Assembly: GCF_046630445.1 (NCBI RefSeq)
Contig: NC_092333.1
Location: 5,204,501 to 5,268,500 of the forward strand
Length of the DNA: 64,000 bases
From: Rutidosis leptorrhynchoides
Taxonomy: Eukaryota > Streptophyta > Magnoliopsida > Asterales > Asteraceae
Reading direction: 5' to 3'
Shown: piece by piece, positions 47,155-58,731 of the stretch
Position numbering within the stretch: position 1 is the stretch's first letter
Layout: each line of letters starts with the position of its first letter
Notes under the pieces: model-generated
The model's input: only the letters and a program-made list of their open reading frames with translations
What the model was told of the DNA's origin: nothing
Databases searched by the model: none
Translations under genes and position numbers: made by a program

Positions 47155-47745
47155 GTATGTGAGTAAGTGTATGCAAGTAGGTACATTATATATGTATATG
47201 TATAATTATTGCATTCACTAAGATTTCATAGCTTACCCTCTCGTTGTTCACCTTTTTACACGTATTGTGAAGCTAGCTAGTTGTTAGACTAGACGCGTAG
47301 GAGCGCTTGGGCTCGATGGGGTAGCTTTTGGATATTTGTATGCGGATTGGGGACTTGGTGGTCCTCGGGATTATGCTCTTGGTATCGGGTTGGGTTATAG
47401 AGTCCTAACTCGTTTAAATATATATTTGGGAAGAAATTAAACCGTTTGATTGTATGAGTTGTCGAATCGGTTTCCTAAAGGATTTGTGTTTGAGAAAATT
47501 AGACATGTGCATGTGAGTCAAAATGGGACAGCTACTTTTGTGTACAATAGCGCGCCGCGCACACCCTTGCGCGCCGCGCAAGTGGTCAAGTGCAGGTAGT
47601 TGTTTCCGAGCTCAAGTTATGTTTCTGTTCGATGTAGTAAACCGCGCCGCGCACTCAAATGCTCACCGCGCATTTGGTCTGGCTAAATGATGTTGTTTAA
47701 AAAAAAAAGTCGTGTTTTCTCGTATTACGTTTTAGGGTTGTTACA
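47155..47745 (+). repeat. Element C 5' LTR, right part
   Basis: Remainder of the C LTR after the A complex, ending GGGTTGTTACA. It carries two clusters of GC-rich words (47550-47580 and 47640-47680) of the form CGCGCCGCGCA, like the one in the left part near 20893. Confidence 0.7.
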
Positions 47746-47747
47746 AG

Positions 47748-47760
47748 TGGTATCAGAGCA
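47748..47760 (+). promoter_or_regulatory. Element C primer binding site (tRNA-iMet type)
   Basis: TGGTATCAGAGCA lies two bases after the end of the C LTR. Its leader differs from that of A, B and E. Confidence 0.8.
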
Positions 47761-48834
47761 TAGTCTAAGGGAATTAGGTGACCTTCGAGTAGGTGCCTAG
47801 TCTTAGACTTATTGACAGTGATGCGTTATTTGCGGGACTTGTAGGAATACGGGTCGGATTGAGATTTGTTAGTGCCTTAGAGTAGGTGACTAACTAGGAC
47901 TTGTGTTTGTCCAAAGTGTGATTTTGTGGGGCCTTATTTCGTGTGTAAATTAGTGCCTTAGATTGCTAGTTCCTAATGTAAGTAGGCGAACTTGGACGTT
48001 GTTTTAGTGATAGTCACCTAGGTTGTAGGTTGACTTGTTGTTGTGGTGTACTTGTGTACGTTTATTATTATTGTATATTGGTGTATATATATACAGGTAT
48101 CTTTTGGTGCTGTGTCCTAGGGACGAATCTATTGGAGATATTCACATGTTTGGCGGTTTGAGTGATAAAGTTCACGGTAAGGACTTGGGTCATTCGGGTA
48201 CTAGGAGTTATCGCGTGTTATTTTGTGTGAATGTTGCGTCAGTTCGGGTAAAGTACTTTGCATGACCATGTGGAAATGGTAAGGTACGGATTTGTAATAG
48301 TGACTGATCACCATTATTACAACCGTGTATCTTGACACCAAGCATGACATGACGAGTACCGAGCGGAGGAAACGTGGCATGGTTGGGGTAGAATCGGGAC
48401 GAGTTAGGAACCTTTTATTGGTTCCTAAGATACAGTGGTCTCGGGTGATGTGCTTGTTGTCACATCGAATTCGTTGTGAGCCGGAAATTGTTACGGTGGT
48501 TTCGGTTAGCTAAGGTGAGTGAGCGAACTCACGAGTTCAGAGCATGCGTAGTCACCCTAAGTAGTGGGTGCACTATTGAGATTGTTATTGGTTGTAGTTA
48601 CTTATCATAACTGGGATGACCGATTAGAGAGTGTGCGTACGATGAAGACTTGAATCCCGTAAAGGGATGTAGCAAGTCTAATGATTGGAGAATTGGGTTA
48701 CACTCGGTAGAGTGTGTGGTTAGAGAACCGTGTAAGGATTCTAGTTGTGAGTCGCCTTGGAATTGGCGAATCGAGGAGTCTTCGGGTCGTTAAACTCATG
48801 GGAGTGGAACCCGTATGACAGTGATTGCGTAGTG
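47761..48834 (+). mobile_element. Element C leader, no gene recognised
   Basis: About 1.1 kb of internal sequence after the primer site. Words such as GTGCCTAGTCTTAGACTT and TAGTGCCTTAGA recur in varied form. Short open frames (for example 48035-48265) have no recognisable features. The element is interrupted by D at 48835. Confidence 0.5.
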
Positions 48835-49007
48835 TGTCACGACCCGGAAAATTTCGACTAATTTTAAACCAAACTCTAGATACGATATTGTATTTTCAAC
48901 ACGATAAGCAAAGTCTATTAAACCGAGTCTCAAAATGTTAGAACTAATTTTCAAAAACGCATTTGACCTTTGACTATCCTCGACGATTCACGAACAGTTG
49001 TATGTAA

Positions 49008-49087
<80 letters not shown>

Positions 49088-50047
49088 GTATATTCATTTA
49101 ATATTTCGAAATAATAAAATATAACCTATGGGTACGAATTTGATATATATAATTTATTATAATATTTTAATTAGTATTATATGATAAATAATATTATTAT
49201 TAACATAATTTATAGATATTATATTCATATCATTAATAATAATATAATTGTTAATACAATTATATTATCATAAATTTTTATTATTATTTATAATATTAAG
49301 TGTATTATTATTATAATTATAATTACTAATTAACAAGAGTAGTTATATAACGTAAATACATATATATTAATACAGATGTATAAACAGATATATATAGATA
49401 TAAAATACGAAAGAATACAGATTACATATATATGTGTACATACAGAAAACAGATTTACAGATATATTATTATGGACTCTGTTTCTATCACAATCAACTTT
49501 ATGAATTTTGTTTCTGTCTCAATGTTTGGTCACCATAAGAAATTAACATGTATATGAAAACAAAGTAGTTGGACAAAAAGTCCTTAATTTGTACGAACTA
49601 ACAGTAATCAGTATATGTTTATATTTTTTTTTCTTTGTTTTATCTTACTAATTGAAATATTGATATCAACTCATATCTACTTCACTGTATTTAATTGAAT
49701 GATTGATTATTATTTGAATTCATTCACCGATCAATCTAATATCTAATATATATAATATACATATGTAGTATACACTGGAGGATCACCACTACCCTAAAAC
49801 CATCAATTTTCTTTGTAAACCCATAAACCATATCGACACCCTCACCATATGCTTGAGCCAAAAACTCATCGACCACCACCATATTTAACCGTGAACCTCC
49901 ATCACAGCCGCCATCACCTTCATTATATCAAACACCACCTTTGACTACTATCACTCTCAAACCACCACTGTTTTGATCAATCACCATTTTACACTTTTAT
50001 TTCCCTGTTTTCTTCTTAGTTCAACAATCACTATCTTCGTTTTCACT
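48835..50047 (+). mobile_element. Element D: LTR fragment, inserted in C and split by F
   Basis: It starts TGTCACGACCCGGAAA, which resembles the LTR starts of E and B (TGTAACGACCCG). Similarity to the E LTR continues weakly (ACACGATAAGC, GATTCACGAAC, TTGTATGTAAATAA). It contains a (TA)n tract at 49012-49078 and long AT-rich DNA. The rest of D would lie beyond F, outside the window. Confidence 0.55.
49012..49078. repeat. (TA)n microsatellite in D
   Basis: An almost pure TA run of about 67 bp inside the D LTR. Confidence 0.95.
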
Positions 50048-52044
50048 TGATAATGCTAAAAACGAACATATATTTCATAGCATTATTCCTCAAGAAAGAC
50101 AAGCTTTTAGTTGCAATTGTCCTATTTACAAGTGATATTCGTTTAAATAATAAAAGGTGAAGACAAAAGACAGATTCGACGAATTGAAGACGCAAACGAC
50201 CAAAAAGCTCAAAAGTACAAAATACAATCAAAGAGGTTCCAATTATTGATAAGAAACGTCTCAAAATTACAAGAGTACAAGATTCAAAATGCAAAGTATA
50301 AGATATTAAATTGTACGCAAGGACGTTCGAAAATCCAGAACCGGGACCAGAGTCAACTCTCAACGCTCGACGCAACGGACTAAAAATTACAAGTCAACTA
50401 TGCACATAAATATAATATAATATTTAAATAATTACTAAAATTATTTATATATTATATTTATTTATATAATCCGTCGACAAGCTAGGAGCCAAGGCTTGGT
50501 GAGCTGTAAAAACAAACTCCGCGACTCGCGGAGTTTGAAGAAGGAAAGGGCCGCGAGTCGCGGAGATTCCCTGGACTCAAATCCCTATAAAACCCAACGA
50601 ATTCTGATCATTTTTAATATCATAAATCAATCTCTCTCTATATATGTATACGTAATATTTATATTTATATTTTATATTTTAATTTTAATTTTAAATCCTA
50701 ATAATAAGGGTATGTTAGCGAATGTTGTAAGGGCGTAAGTCGAAATTCTGTCCGTGTAACGCTACGCTATTTTTAATCATTGTAAGTTATGTTCAACCTT
50801 TTTAATTTAATGTCTCGTAGCTAAGTTATTATTATGCTTATTTAAAACGAAGTAATCATGATGTTGGGCTAATTACTAAAATTGGGTAATTGGGCTTTGT
50901 ACCATAATTGGGGTTTGGACAAAAGAACGACACTTGTGGAAATTAGACTATGGGCTATTAATGGGCTTTATATTTGTTTAACTAAATAATAGTTTGTTAT
51001 TTTTAATATAAAGATTTACAATTGGACGTCCCTATAAATAACCATATACACTCGATCGGATACGATGGGCGGGGTATTTATATGTACGAATAATCGTTCA
51101 TTTAACCGGACACGGGAATGGATTAATAGTCACTAGAATTATTAAAACAGGGGTGAAATTATGTAAAAGGACACTTGGCATAATTGTTAACAAAGTATTA
51201 AAACCTTGGGTTACACGCAGTCGATAACCTGGTGTAATTATTAAACAAAGTATTAAAATCTTGTTACAGTTTAAGTCCCCAATTAGTTGGAATATTTAAC
51301 TTCGGGTATAAGGATAATTTGACTAGGACACTCGCACTTTATATTTATGACTGATGGACTGTTATGGACAAAAACCAGACGGACATATTAAATAATCCAG
51401 GACAAAGGACAATTAACCCATGGGCATAAAACTAAAATCAACACGTCAAACATCATGATTACGGAAGTTTAAATAAGCATAATTCTTTTATTTCATATTT
51501 AATTTCCTTTATTTTATATTTAATTGCACTTCTAATTATCGCACTTTTATTGTTATTGTATTTAATTACACTTTTAATTATCGTACTTTTTAATTATCGC
51601 AAGTTTATTTTATCGCACTTTTATTTATCGCAATTTCATTATCGTTATTTACTTTACGCTTTAAATTAAGTCTTTTATTTATTTAATATTTTACATTTTG
51701 TTTTAACTGCAACTAAAGTTTTTTTAAAATCGACAAACCGGTCATTAAACGGTAAAAACCCCCCTTTATAATAATAATATTACTTATATATATATTTGTA
51801 TTTTTATAAAATAAAACTAATATAGCGTTAAGCTTTGTTTAAAGATTTTTCCCTGTGGAACGAACCGGACTTACTAAAAACTACACTACTGTACGATTAG
51901 GTACACTGCCTATAAGTGTTGTAGCAAGGTTTAAGTATATCCATTCTTTAAATAAATAAATATCTTGTGTAAAATTGTATCGCATTTAATAGTATTTCCT
52001 TGTAAAATATAAAGCTATTTTATATACACCTAGCGAAAACATCA
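50048..52044 (+). repeat. Element F 5' LTR
   Basis: 1997 bp, starting TGATAATGCTAAAAACGAAC and ending AAAACATCA. It contains the inverted repeat AAACTCCGCGA/TCGCGGAGTTT at 50514-50536, a related word at about 50551-50565, and a T-rich stretch (51480-51780) with repeated TTATCGCACTTTT-type words. Confidence 0.85.
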
Positions 52045-52052
52045 AGTATTTT

Positions 52053-52070
52053 TGGCGCCGCTGCCGGGGA
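52053..52070 (+). promoter_or_regulatory. Element F primer binding site (tRNA-Asp type)
   Basis: TGGCGCCGCTGCCGGGGA follows the LTR end by eight bases. It matches the primer site typical of Athila-like elements. Confidence 0.9.
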
Positions 52071-53466
52071 ACTTAAAATCTAGCTTAAACGCCGGAAGCG
52101 CAACGCTAATATTAAAAAAAAAAATTATTAACTTATTTTTAAGATTTTTATTTTTAATAAGTATTTTTATTTTAAGTTTTCGAAATATATTTTATATAAA
52201 TTATATATCTATTATTTTATCAAATTATTATATAAAAAAAACGAACTGGGCCAGATTAAAATCGAAGCCCAAAGCATATTTTAATTATAAAACGAAACTG
52301 GGCCGAACTGTTTCAGCCCAATCTGAGCCCAGTATTATCAAACCCCTCGACTTGCGGAGTTTTCCAGCTGGGAGTACCGCGACTCGCGGAGTTCTCTCTG
52401 ACAGGCCACACAGGAACCCTAACAGCATTAATTACGGGATAATTATTATTATTATTAATTTTAAACCCTAATTAGGGTATTATTATTATAATATTTAGTT
52501 TTAATTAGTTTATTTAGTTTTATTTAGTTTAATTAATTTATAAAATTAATACTTTTATTAAATAAATAATATAAAAATAATATTTTTATAAAAATTGTAC
52601 TTTTTACAAATTTTAGTATATTTTTATATTTTGTATATTTTTATTTGTTTTAGCGTAATAATTTGTATTTTTCGCTCGTATTTAGTTTTAAACTTAGTTT
52701 TTGCCATAGTTATTTTTATTTATAGATTTTTAGGCCTTGCCGTAAAATCCCTTAAGTGCTTTTTCTTTAGACTAAGATTTAGGTGCTTTAGAATTTTGCG
52801 ACGCCTTTTTAAGTTTTAGTTTCTTTTTAAGTTATTGACATTTGGGATATAGTTTTACTTGTAAGCTTTAATATTTTTATAAGCACTTTTTAGTTTTTAG
52901 TTTTTAGTTCCTTTTTAAGTTTCAACGCGCTACTTTGTTATTTTTATTTTTCGACGCCTTTTACCTATGTATCAATTATCACTCCAATTAGTAATCTCAA
53001 TTTGCAATTTTAATTTTAAGTTAGTGATAGTAATAAGGTTGGGTTAGTCGAGTGTTTTTAAGTTCTATAAGTCACTCTTTTTCTTTCTTATTTTTTGACG
53101 CCTTTTATTTTTCAACCGTTTTCTTTTTCGACGCGCTCTTTTTCTTTCTTATTTCTCGCAATTCTAGTTTTAGGACATAGATTTTTATTCTACTTCTTAT
53201 CTAAATTTCTTAAAATTACGAAAATTTATTTTAAGTGGTTAAATTGATAGACATCAAAATTTTCTGGTTCGTAGTAATAGTTGGATTTGTACGTGGACCG
53301 GGTTATTGGAGCCAAACAGTACTCAATTATATTGAGACCAAACGAATCCTTCCCCTCTGCTGCATCTTTTGGCTATTCGAAACGTGTGCAAAATCAGAAA
53401 AGTCTATTAATTAGATAACTTATATAATTTTTCTTTCCTTTTAAAAACTAATAGGATATTCAGTGA
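52071..53466 (+). mobile_element. Element F leader
   Basis: Long AT-rich untranslated leader. It carries two copies of the GC-rich word seen in the LTR (TTGCGGAGTTTT at about 52351 and CGCGACTCGCGGAGTTC at about 52378). Otherwise it is rich in T runs and TTTTTAAGTTT words. No gene is recognised before gag. Confidence 0.6.
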
Positions 53467-56400
53467 ATGCACCGAGCAAGACGTTCACCACCTTTTGTAC
53501 GTTCACCACCTGTAACTAGATCAAGACATTTAGCAAATATTACCGCCGTTAATTTTTCTTTAGAATCGTCATCCAGTCGACCAAGTACTCCAGTTCAAAT
53601 TTCCGATAATCCATTTTTTGAACCCGACCTCACAATTGAGAATCCGGAGAATATTCAGGGACAATTCATAGATCCTGAACCATTAAATTTTCCTCCGGAA
53701 CCACCAATCATTCAAACAGAGATTGTTGAGGAACGAACCATTAAATCAGAATCCTCTAGTGATTCCGATTCAACAAATTCAATTATGGAGAATCTGGAAC
53801 CTTTAAGTATGGAAGACCGAATGCGAGCTAAACGCACTGGCCAAGGTCACGCAATTACTCATCCAGACATTAATGCGCCAGATTATGAAATTAAAGGACA
53901 AATTCTACATATGGTAACTAATCAATGCCAATTTAGTGGTGCGCTGAAGGAAGATCCAAATGAACATCTTCGTACCTTTAATAGGATCTGCACACTATTT
54001 AAAATAAGAGAAGTTAAAGATGAATAGATATATCTCATTTATTTCCCTGGACTTTAAAGGGAGAAGCCAAAGATTGGTTGGAATCGTTACCTGAAGGGGC
54101 GATCGATACATGAGATGTTTTAGTTGAAAAATTTCTTAAACAATTCTTTCCGGCATCTAAAGCCGTAAGACTTCAAGGAGAAATTGTTACGTTCACACAG
54201 AAACCGAATGAAACTCTATATGAGGCGTGGACTAGATTTGGAAAGTTATTAAGAGGATGTCCGCAACATGGTTTAGACACCTGTCAAATAGTACAAATAT
54301 TCTACCAAGGATGCGACATCACTACAAGAAAAGACATCGATATAGCAGCTGGTGGTTCCATTATGAAGAAAACCGAAACTGATGCTTATAAAATTATTGA
54401 TAACTCTGCTTCCCACTCACATGAGTGGCACCAAGAAAAAGATATCGTTAGATCATCTAAAGCAGCTAGAGCCGATTCTAGCCATGACTTAGATTCCATT
54501 TCCGCAAAGATAGATGCTGTCGAGAGACGAATGGAAAAGATGACTAAGATATCCACTCAATACGAATTAGTTGTGAGCAGTGTGGAGGACCACATTTGAC
54601 AAAAGATTGTCTCAATATTGAATTAACAATGGAACAAAGAGAGAATATTTCATACATAAACCAAAGGCCTGGAAATAATTATCAGAATAATTATCAACCG
54701 CCAAGACCGATTTACAATCAAAATCAGAATTATAACCGAAATATTCCATACAACAACCAACAAGGTCCTAGTAATCAACAAGTATCCAATAATACTTACA
54801 ATCAGCAAAGACCTAATTTTCAAAACAAACCACCACAAACCGATGATAAAAAGCCGAATTTAGAAGATATGATGACGAAGCTAGTTGAAACTCAAACGCA
54901 GTTTTTCACATCTCAGAAACAAACTAATGAACAAAATGCTCAAGCATTTAGAAATCAACAAGCTTCTATTCAAAACTTAGAACAAGAAGTAAGTAACCTA
55001 GCAAGGTTAATAGGTGAAAGAAAATCGGGAAGTCTACCTAGTGATACAAATGCAAACCCCCAGAATGAAACAGCTAAAGCCATTACCACAAGAAGTGGTA
55101 CAACACTTAAACCACCTGAAATACTTGTAACTTCTGATGAAGCTATTCCTACTCCACAAGAACCACAACCTGAACAAGATAAGGAAAAAGAACTGGTAGT
55201 TGAAAAGGTTAATGAAGATAACACAGTTAAGGCTAAACCTTATGTTAAACCATACCAACCACCACTTCCTTACCCGAGTAAAATGAAAAAAGAGAAACTT
55301 GAAGCCGAGCAATCCAAATTCTTAGATATGTTTAAACAGATAAATGTAAATCTTCCTTTCATTGATGTGATTTCAGGAATGCCTAGATATGCTAAATTCT
55401 TGAAAGATCTAATCATGAATAGAAAGAAAATGGAAGAACTCTCAGCTGTTACTATGAATGCTAATTGTTCAGCAGTGCTGTTGAATAAGATACCAGAAAA
55501 ACTATCTGATCCAGGAAGTTTCACAATTCCATGTTTTCTGGATAGTCTTAGTTCAATAGAAGCATTGGCAGACTTAGGTGCTAGTATAAATTTAATGCCG
55601 TATTCACTATACGCTAAACTAGACCTTGGAGAATTGAAACTAACAAGAATAAGCATACAACTAGCCGATCGATCAATAAAATATCCTAGAGGGATAATGG
55701 AGAACATGCTAGTTAAAGTTGGTACTTTAGTATTTCCAGTAGATTTTGTTGTTCTGGACATGGAAGAAGATTCTCAAGTTCCTCTCATGTTAGGAAGACC
55801 ATTCTTAAACACGGCTAAAGCAATGATAGACGTGTTTGGTAAGAAACTGACCCTAAGTATAGAGGAAGAGAGTGTTACCTTTTCAGTTGATAGAGCAATG
55901 CAACAACCGCAATCTGCAGATGATACATGTTATTATATTCAAACTATAGATTCACATGCAGAATTATTAGAAGAATTTCCAGAATTACAAGGAACAGGAG
56001 AATGTTCTTTAGGAGAAGGAACTGAACCAATTGATGAAGTTGAAATGTTAGCTACACTAATAGCTAATGGATATGAACCAACAACAGAAGAAATTCAAAT
56101 GCTAAAAGAAGAAGACAGATATCGATATAAATCATCGATAGAAGAACCTCCAACATTAGAGTTAAAGCCACTTCCAAACCATTTGGAATACACTTATTTA
56201 CATGGTGAATCTGAATTACCTGTAATAATATCGTCTTCTCTTACTGAAAATGAGAAATCACAACTCATTTCTGTGTTGAAAGCTCATAAACCAGCCATTG
56301 CATGGAAGATTCATGATATTAAAGGAATAAGTCCTTCGTATTGCACACATAAAATCCTTATGGAAGAAGGTCATAAAACGTATGTGCAACGCCAACGAAG

Positions 56401-56808
56401 ACTAAATCCTAATATGCAAGATGTTGTTAAAAAAGAAATAATTAAACTGCTAGATGCAGGTTTAATTTATCCAATTTCTGATAGTCCATGGGTAAGCCCA
56501 GTTCAATGCGTGCCTAAGAAGGGTGGCATAACTGTCATTACAAATGAGAAAAATGAGCTTATTCCTACTAGGACTGTAACAGGATGGCGTGCATGTATTG
56601 ATTATAGAAAATTAAATGACGCCACCAGAAAAGATCACTTTCTCTTACCTTTTATTGATCAAATGTTGGAAAGATTAGCCAAAATAGTTACTATTGTTTT
56701 CTAGACGATTTTTCCGGATATTTTCAAATTCCAATAGCACCCGAAGACCAAGAAAAAACCACATTCACGTGCCCTTATGGTACTTTTGCTTACAAACGCA
56801 TGCCATTT
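53467..56808 (+). mobile_element. Element F gag-pol region (fossil, left part)
   Basis: The remnant starts with Gag (about 53467-54600), followed by a Gln/Asn-rich linker (about 54650-54840), the protease region (about 55550-55860) and the start of reverse transcriptase (from about 56300). The sequence is close to Athila polyproteins. It is broken, with at least two or three breaks, and interrupted by E. Confidence 0.85.
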
Positions 56809-58560
56809 TGTAACGACCCGGAAATTTCTGACCAAATTTAAACCTTAAGCTTTATAGGTTTCCGACACGATAAGCAAAATATGTAATGTTGAGTCTAGAA
56901 AGTTTGAAATCTATATTTGGATAATCAGTTACCCTTTGACCAAGCCTGTCGATTCACGAACCATTGTGTGTAAATAATAATGTATATACGTATATATATA
57001 TATAAATATTATTATTGTTATTATTATTATTATATTATTATTTTTAGTATTATTTTTATAAATATTATTATTATCAGAAATTATGTATTCTTTATACATT
57101 TATATTATTATTATTAGTATTATAAATTATTATCATAAAATTCGAATATTTTCATGTATTATTATTAACTTATTTACTAAAATTTATATTTTATTAAAGT
57201 TATTATTATTATTCTTTATGTGATAATAATATCATTAATTTCATTAAGTGTAATACTAATAAAGTGTATTACTTAGGTATTAAGATAAATAGAGATTGTA
57301 TAATTAACAGATTTATATAAAGTAATATAGCTAATATCATTATTTTACTTATTAATATTACCATAAATATTATCATTAACATTTATCATTATATGTGTTA
57401 TTGTTATCTATTTGTTATCTTTATTAACAGTCATCATTAATAATTTATTTAATTATTAATTATGAGAATTATTGATATTATTATCATTACTATGAATTGT
57501 ATTAATATTATTATTTATATATTTATTATTAGTAATAATATCATTAATACAAGCATATATTTATTAATACATAATATTATTTAATACATCTACATATACC
57601 TGTATAAATTATGTATATATTTTTAGATATAGGAAGATACGTGTATATATACATATTTATATATATATTTTTTTTTAGGAATCAAATTTAATTTATAAAT
57701 AATTATGCAAATAAATGTATCACTTTAAAGTTCTGTAATTCGATATCTGTCCTTTTTTCCAATCACGATCCTAACTTTAAGAAAAGGTACTGGATTATGC
57801 GTTTTAAAAAAAAAAGATAAACAGATAAAATACAAAAAAAAAAAAACAGATTCCTATAACTAACTGCTACTTTTTCTCCCTTTTCTATTTAACTCGTGAA
57901 TTTGTGTCTTTGTCCCTGTTATATATTAAAGTTCATCTCAGTTATTATTACCAGCTACCGATTTAAAACCCTTGTATCGAATTAAGTTAAACAGAAGAAA
58001 CAGAAACCCCGACGTGTACCCTGTTATTGGGTATATTATCAAACAATTCGATTTCTTGATAAATTTCGAAAGTTATAAATGGAGAGTTGTTAGTAATTAT
58101 GTTTTCAAACTGTCTGTAAAGTTTCGTATCATAAATCCTTATATCCATTCTTAATTTTGGAGGTCAAACTCCAATGTCAAAAAGTCAAGGAATGTGTTCA
58201 TCACAAAATTCAAATTCGTGTTAGTGATTTAAGCTTAGTTGAGGACCCATATAGTTTCCAGGAGACGTTTGCAATGTTTTTCATGTTATGAGTTTAGCCT
58301 AAAACATCATAAAACTTCGAAATTGAAAATGGGTTAGTCGTGTTCTCAAACTATCTGATACGGTTTATTTTTATTTTATTTTGATCCTGTTTTAAATAAA
58401 TCAATCTAACTGTAATCATTTTTGCATCAACTATAAACCTTAAGGGTTAATCAGAAAACCCATGGTGATGTAGCTTGAAACCTGGTCGATTGTTACATGA
58501 AGAAGATAGTAGTTAATGAAAACGGGTTATATTAAATCGGCGGGCTTAGAAAACAGAAAA

Positions 58561-58640
58561 TGGGCTACGGCCTGAATGGTTAATGGTGTATTGGTGTTAA
58601 CGAGAGGTCCCCGGTTCGAGCCCTGCTCGGGGCATTCCTT
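58561..58640 (+). repeat. tRNA-like/SINE-like module in the E LTR
   Basis: An A-box-like TGGTTAATGG (58577-58586) and a perfect B-box GGTTCGAGCCC (58613-58623) lie 36 bp apart, followed by GGGGCATT. This resembles the head of a tRNA-derived SINE. It does not fold as a full tRNA, so no tRNA gene is called. Confidence 0.55.
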
Positions 58641-58677
58641 TTAAGAGAGCCTTTTTAAGGTAGCTTCAATACTTGAA

Positions 58678-58731
58678 TTTTTATTATTATTATTATTATT
58701 ATTATTAAAATTATTATTATTATTATTATTA
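58678..58731. repeat. (TTA)n microsatellite in the E LTR
   Basis: A TTA trinucleotide run with one AAA interruption, directly downstream of the SINE-like module. It could be the expanded tail of that module. Confidence 0.85.

Larger units (their letters stand above)
20707..48834 (+). mobile_element. Element C: LTR retrotransposon (Ty3/gypsy-like), outermost element, split by A
   Basis: The 5' LTR starts TGTAAGATCC at 20707 and ends GGTTGTTACA at 47745, so its termini are inverted repeats of each other. It is interrupted by the A/B complex (22669-47154), which leaves about 2.55 kb of LTR. A two-base gap and a primer binding site of the initiator tRNA-Met type (TGGTATCAGAGCA, 47748-47760) follow. 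About 1 kb of leader is visible before element D begins. No gag-pol or second LTR is visible here, so lineage and age cannot be set. It must be older than A, D and everything inside them. Confidence 0.7.
50048..56808 (+). mobile_element. Element F: Athila-type Ty3/gypsy element, left part
   Basis: The 5' LTR is 50048-52044, with termini TGAT and ATCA. A primer site of the tRNA-Asp type (TGGCGCCGCTGCCGGGGA, 52053-52070) follows, then a long AT-rich leader, gag and pol. Protease-region sequence (LADLGASINLMP; PLMLGRPFLNTAKAMIDV) and the primer type identify the Athila lineage. The element is cut within reverse transcriptase by E at 56809 and would continue beyond the window. It is broken, with at least two or three breaks besides the insertion. 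Its 3' LTR is not visible, so no age can be given. Confidence 0.85.

Noticed and set aside
48035-48513. Short open frames in the C leader as genes
   Set aside because: They have no recognisable domain or composition, and they lie in untranslated retroelement leader.
58561-58640. A functional tRNA gene
   Set aside because: A and B boxes are present, but acceptor, anticodon and T arms do not pair as a full cloverleaf.
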